Positions 59,230-64,000 of a stretch of DNA of 64,000 bases are shown here, piece by piece. How positions within the stretch are numbered: the first letter of the stretch is position 1; every line of letters begins with the position of its first letter. Made by a program: the position numbers and the translations under genes. Under the pieces are notes generated by a model. The model searched no databases. It was not told where the DNA came from and saw only the letters and a program-made list of their open reading frames with translations. Origin of the DNA: Pezizomycotina sp. ARF18 (lineage: Eukaryota; Ascomycota); contig AZLU01000148.1 of the NCBI GenBank assembly GCA_002224055.1, positions 38,849 through 102,848 on the forward strand, read 5' to 3'.

Positions 59230-62200
59230 AGTTCGCGTATGGATTGTTGAGGTTGAAATCAGCGCAGCCGCCTCCAGTCACGGTGGCAACAACGGCAGCT
59301 TCGAACGGGAAGATTTTTGGTTCATGATGTATCTATAGACTTGAGCAATGTAGGAAAAGAAATAGCAATAGTAAATGGGACGAAAAAAGAAGGAACGCTA
59401 AAATTAGATAGTAGCCAATCCATCGTAATATATTAAGGCATGTTGTCTACCGTAAAGTGTCTTTCGGAACTTGAGACGAACATTATAAATTATGGGCAAG
59501 CTGTAGGGCGACGGATTGGCTTCCTAAGGCGATAACAAATTTTGTTACGCTGGGTGGAGGGTAAATCAGAACGGCGTTAGAGCGTACGGACGCATGTTGG
59601 CCTTTAAAGGCGGAATGTCTTCGCTGTAACGGTCTAGATAACTCTAATATACGGGCCAGACAATGAATAGTTGTAATTCCCTCATTATTACATTTCACGA
59701 ATTTATTTTAAGTTTTCATACGAGAGCAGTTATGTAATATACTCATTTTAGCCTTTTATGACGAATTACGGGTATTATATACATCTACCCAGGCCGACAT
59801 GTTGAGCGGTGTTGGGCAGCCGCTTGGAATAATGTCCACTAGGGGAATGGACGTTGTACTAGTAATCGAGACTATCATCAGTTTTCAGAATGGGAATGCC
59901 TGCCTCAACGCCACCTTTCGCAACTTCCGTGCTTACCGTAGCGTGCGCATAAAATGTTACACCGTCAGGTTCTGGCGCCATGTAAACGCTAGCAACTCCA
60001 GCAGTAAAGCTCCTTCCAATGTCAGTGCCAGGATTACCATTAGACCCACGTGCCGCTGCTAATGGGCTTACTGTCTCTAACGAGACATCAATCAGGCTGA
60101 GGTGGATTTAAATACTGTTATAAAACCTCCTTCCTGTTTCGTGCATTAAGAGGCGAAATTTAGCCATCTGGAGTGGGTAAGTGTACTCGACGCTGGTGGA
60201 GGATGCGGAATGATGCCTGAGAGTCCATAAAGATAAATTTCTCTGGAAGAAACGAAACAAATCTGCAGAGATGTTTTTTCATCGGCCGGGTACGGTTTCC
60301 TTAATTTGGCAATTCCAAGCGCCAGCGAAATTTTTTAGTGTAAAAATTTCCTTCTCCTACCGAGGCAATAGATTACCCTCTAATCGAAGAGATTGAAAGT
60401 GTTCAAGTTATCATCGAGTAGCAGTTCCCCAGAAAGTAGCCTGAAAGCCAGGCATCATTATTGCCTGTGGCCAAATGATCGGATTTTAATTAGGAGAAAC
60501 ATATGTGTTCTAACTTGTAAGACGACCTCTATAGAAGACAGCTATAGAAATGCCCAAGTCTCGAAGGAGCAAATCACTTTGTCATATGATTCTTGCGAAT
60601 TGGGACATGGCGGCAATTCTTCTGGTCGTCATACTCGATGGATTTAAGTCGGCGTAAGATGAAAATAATTGAACGGCCAATATCGAGTAGCTACTATACC
60701 TATGCTATGTGATAAATAAAATATACATAATATTCCCCTTCTCTGTCTCCATGGCGGTTAACGGCAAATCCGAGTCTAAAGCTGGATAAATGACTGCTCC
60801 TCTCCAGGAATCCAGTGAACTGTGGAGACAACTGGGGGATTTCATTTCCTTTTGATTACATGCTGGAAATGAATTTATGAAAGGAGCAGGTGCGCTTCTT
60901 CTTCCACAGAACTGATTACCAGCCGTATTGTTCTCTTTATCGCAAGCCCCACGTCCGTGGATCGGTGTGTACGCAAGATATGGCTGCGGGTCATGTATGG
61001 ATTTGTGGGGTATAATCCCCGATTCATCAATATTTCTGTGTTAACGTGACTGTTCTTTATATTCTTTCCCTTGAAACAAAGCCTGGCGGAGTAATATAAT
61101 ATGTATTTTCTGATATTCTTTCGAGTTTGGATGCGTCGTCTGAGAATCTGCACAACCGGGGCTCTCATATGCAAATTTATCTCCCTCGGTTATTTCTAAT
61201 ATTTGCCACGCCGAATTGTTCCTCGAATTGCCATTGCCAGCGTATCTAGTTACGTTCATTGTCTCTTCTGATAGCCGTCCCAGAAGGTAAACTTCTTGTC
61301 GTGTGGAAGAAACAAGCAAATGTTTTCTCTATTCTAAAACAACAGATAATACTACTATAACGAAAACCTAGAACAAAACCTACCCTTGTTCCAACTGCAG
61401 ATCCTCGTCGTTAACGTCGTGTTAAAAACGTGGTCGAACTTTTTCGAAGAATCGCTGTTAATTTTGAGCTATAATACCGTAATCGACGGTTCCTGGTTAT
61501 TCTGCTTCGGGATAAGACTGTCTCATCGCCATGTTCAAGGGGGGGCAACTTGACATCAAGCTCTTTCTAAATGTGGTTGAAATGATTTCGTCCCTTCCAC
61601 GCCTCCCTCTAAATAGTGCTTTCTATCCTACAGAATGTATTTGCAAACGATAATAATAAATGCCTGCCCACTTGCGATTTGCACAGGTGTCTACGTACGG
61701 TGGAACAACTTACCGAACTTGGTGTACTCCACCACACCTGCAGAACATCGAGAACCGTGGAGCCTAAGCTTTGGTGGCGGCTCCCTGAGTATTGCGTTAG
61801 CTTCAACCTTCTGGAAGACATTGATGAATTGGGAAGATCCTAGGACTATATCAAATTTCCACAATTAAGTCTCAACCTAGGCAATACCCTGGTCTGAAAG
61901 AATGCCGTTTTGCGCATTGTGGTATCCTTTCTCTCGGTACTTGGGACTGCCGAGATAATTTGTAACTGGCCCTGTCTTCTCGATTATAATATCTTCGTTG
62001 CCCCTCTGAATATTGATGTCTATGATTTACAGTATTTTCTGGAGATTCTCACGAAGGACTCGAGCGACCGAGGAAGATAACCATCCCGAAACTAAACGGA
62101 ATAGCTATCAAGAGAAGGTTCGAAAGAAGACGGAAGGATCACGCTCGCTGTCTGCTTTTGACTGGCATGCATTAGCGTAGCACGGCATTAAGGCAACTGA

Positions 62201-62560
62201 CGCTGCGGAGAATATTCTAAGGATTGCCCAACTTGGCGGTATTAAGGAGAAAACCTAAGGGAAAATTTTTTTCACACCAACTACACTGAGACGGTACCTG
62301 CAAGCTTGCCCTTGCAGAGCCGAAAGGACCTCGGTGCCCCTAGCGGCGGAGCGCCCCGATATTACACCGGAATCAGACCACGGCTGCCGTTGATAACCAG
62401 GACTTTCTAGATTTAACTGGTACGGTGTAGTACCAGTTTCCTGAGGAAATAAACCTAAAAGACCCGGAACTACGATCGCCATTATTGTCGTATTATAAAA
62501 TTTTTTCGTTTATGTATCGATTCTCGTTTTAGCTCGGATTGCAAGCAAACGAAAAGAAAA
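59230..62560. other. gene-poor stretch with possible remnants
   Basis: About 3.3 kb with no confident gene. Protein-like minus-strand remnants occur at about 59838-60110 (see the separate entry), at 61041-61319 (VTRYAGNGNSRNNSAWQILE) and at about 61650-61780 (VVEYTKFGKLFHR). They are not connected by any splice pattern I can support. Confidence 0.35.
59838..60110 (-). CDS. open coding-like segment without start codon
   Basis: A minus-strand frame open for about 90 codons reads IDVSLETVSPLAAARGSNG, NPGTDIGRSFTAGVASVYMA, PEPDGVTFYAHATVSTEVAK and GGVEAGIPILKTDD before a stop. Gly/Ala/Val-rich with a regular beta-like pattern, it looks more like protein than the overlapping plus frame. There is no ATG, and no exon partner was found. 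It could be one exon or a relic of a secreted protein; no family is named. Confidence 0.3.
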
Positions 62561-63919
62561 ATGGGGTTAGAGTTAGCGACCCAGGAGCAGATGGTCAAAT
62601 GGCCAAAGCCAAACTACGTCAACCCGGAATCGAGGAAGGGGATGCTATACGGATTCGAGATACACTGATAGTGATAACGAGTATAGCGATGGGTTGAGAA
62701 TGTACACGCGCGCCTTCCTGACGAGATCGATCGGCACGGACGACTGGTTAATGCTGTGCGCTACTATCGTCGCGTCGCCCTCGCGATCGTCAACTGCATG
62801 TCATGTAACTACGCTTAGGCTTACATGTATGGGATTGGTCGATAGAAAGGATATTAACTGATCTCGCCCATTCAGAAAGGTATGCCCTAGCTCAAAATAT
62901 GGAACTCCCATCTCAAGATCGTAAAACTAACATTCTATTACAGCTCGCACTTTCAACCGAACTACTATTCGTCGCATCTATCTACCTCTCTAAAACCTCC
63001 ATTCTGGTTTTTACCTGCGGATCTTTTCGGACAAGAAGTTTCGAGCATTGGTTTACGCAGGTTTAGTGTATACAGCTCTGTGGGGAATAATTACTTTTTG
63101 CCTCGGATTATTTCAATGTACCCCGATAAAATCATACTGGGATTATAGCATCAAAGGCACTGTCTCCTCTTCGCTTCCGACCATTCTTACGACGGCAGTT
63201 CTCAATACTGCTTCCGACTTTTACGTATTTGTTCTTCCGTTGCCCCGCGTATGGGAGATTCAGCTACCCAAGAAGCAGCGCATCGATTAATGATGGTCAT
63301 GGCGCTGGGCCTTCTGAGTTGCATCCGCGGCTGTGTTAGAATATACTACACTAAAAGTGATCTTCCACGATTCGCCGGACTTTACGTTCGAAGCTGTACC
63401 GGTAAGTTGATGTCAATGGTTTTAATCACCATGCGCAATTGATAGATTAAAAGGCTAACTTTTGCCATGCTCAAAGATGTCGTCACAATGCCCCTCGAAA
63501 CGAACATCTCTATTATCTGTGCTTGCCTGCCGGCTGCGAAACCGCTGTTCGCCCGGATGTTTCCGAGGCTACTCGCGGTAGCTCTCTACACAGCCATTTT
63601 ATCTGCATCTGCCGTCAACTTTTTCCCGCAAAGGTGCGCCCGGGGGACGGCAATCGCAATACCCGTGTTTATGTTTCTTACCGACAATCTAAGCCTAAGT
63701 CTTCGCGGCAGTCGAAGGAGCGGCACCTTCCGTCTCTCAGCTTCGCCGGCGACGAGGTTTGACTCTCCACGTACTACAACAAGAACAACTACTACACGAA
63801 ATGAAAGGGTACAGCATCGGCACGCCGACCGTGAATGATTCAAAGTGGGAAACAGCTCGAACTCGAGTGAGAGAACATCGGCCGGATATCCACGCGCCAC
63901 GGCTCAGCAAGTGCAGGTG
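62561..63919 (+). CDS. fungal rhodopsin-type 7-TM integral membrane protein (second copy)
   Basis: Same family as the minus-strand gene at 24-25.6 kb. The ATG at 62561 opens MGLELATQEQMVKWPKPNYV. TM1 (TLIVITSIAMGLRMYTRAFL) and the hallmark GTDDWLMLCATIVA follow, then LHVWDWSIERI. Intron 62880-62943 (GTATGC...CAG) precedes LALSTELLFVASIYLSKTSI and VFYLRIF; then ALVYAGLVYTALWGIITFCL with GLFQCTPIKSYWD (the C-x-P-[IV] element), VLNTASDFYVFVLPLPRVWE, and VMALGLLSCIRGCVRIYYT. Intron 63402-63476 leads to VTMPLETNISIICACLPAAK with PLFARMFPRL. A Ser/Arg-rich cytosolic tail extends to about 63919; another small intron near 63590-63640 is possible. Four or more single-base breaks. The 3' end is uncertain and close to the window edge. 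Confidence 0.8.
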
Positions 63920-64000
63920 ATGAAGGGCAAGGGTTCACAGGAATCAAGAGGCAGGTGGAGATAGAATGAGGTATTCGAAGGCTGATCTCGGGCGCCCGGA
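63920..64000. other. window end, no feature
   Basis: Downstream flank of the rhodopsin-type gene. Nothing is supported. Confidence 0.4.

Noticed and set aside
1-64000. Biosynthetic gene cluster, CRISPR array, rRNA, viral or autonomous transposon genes
   Set aside because: No PKS/NRPS/terpene core, repeat-spacer pattern, rRNA string, viral protein or transposase/reverse transcriptase motif was found on either strand.

Overview
The window looks like nuclear DNA of a filamentous ascomycete, by inference Leotiomycetes-like. It has short GT-AG introns (about 35-190 bp) with CTAAC-type branch sites, no operons, genes on both strands, A-rich leaders before ATGs, and families typical of Pezizomycotina: F-box proteins, fungal rhodopsin-type 7-TM proteins, a HAK K+ transporter and signal-peptide proteins. 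No rRNA, confident tRNA, CRISPR array or autonomous transposon was found. Gene density is low.

Read quality limits the annotation. Almost every recognisable gene changes frame every 100-300 bp at single-base gains or losses, often in homopolymers, while protein similarity continues across the break. A tandem duplication at 22617-23205 has copies differing only by 1-2 base indels, with no substitutions. Most broken genes are therefore read here as intact genes seen through uncorrected long-read errors; frame breaks are noted but are not taken as proof of pseudogenes. Gene spans are outer limits covering several frames.

Layout. 0.7-5.9 kb: at least six short F-box genes or relics, four on + and two on -. 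7.8-9.8 kb: a three-TM-segment protein (-). 9.8-18.4 kb: no confident gene. 18.4-21.4 kb: HAK/KUP potassium transporter with seven exons (+). 21.8-22.6 kb: hypothetical gene (-), then the tandem duplication. 24.2-25.6 kb: fungal rhodopsin-type membrane protein (-). 27.8-28.7 kb: unknown gene (+). 29.1-31.1 kb: an intact SRPBCC-fold gene and a small secreted protein (both -). 32.7-33.6 kb: ankyrin-repeat protein (+). 34.0-34.5 kb: C-terminal piece of a subtilisin-like protease (-). 35.5-36.6 kb: ECM4/Xi-type glutathione transferase (+). 37.5-38.5 kb: secreted unknown (+). 38.8-39.8 kb: secreted metallo-beta-lactamase-fold enzyme (-). 41.1-44.4 kb: two larger F-box genes (-). 44.8-46.2 kb: a small secreted cysteine-containing protein and a CxxC protein (both -). 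47.0-48.2 kb: short-chain dehydrogenase with an odd insertion (+). 49.9-50.8 kb: TLC-like membrane protein (-). 50.8-57.9 kb: gene-poor, AT-rich, with a 648-bp Tc1/mariner-type non-autonomous element carrying RIP-like transitions and a GC-rich island. 58.0-59.2 kb: unknown gene (+). 62.6-63.9 kb: second rhodopsin-type gene (+).

The genes do not form an evident pathway or biosynthetic cluster. The themes are F-box expansion (protein turnover or self/non-self roles in fungi), membrane sensing and transport, and several secreted proteins suited to interaction with a host or substrate.
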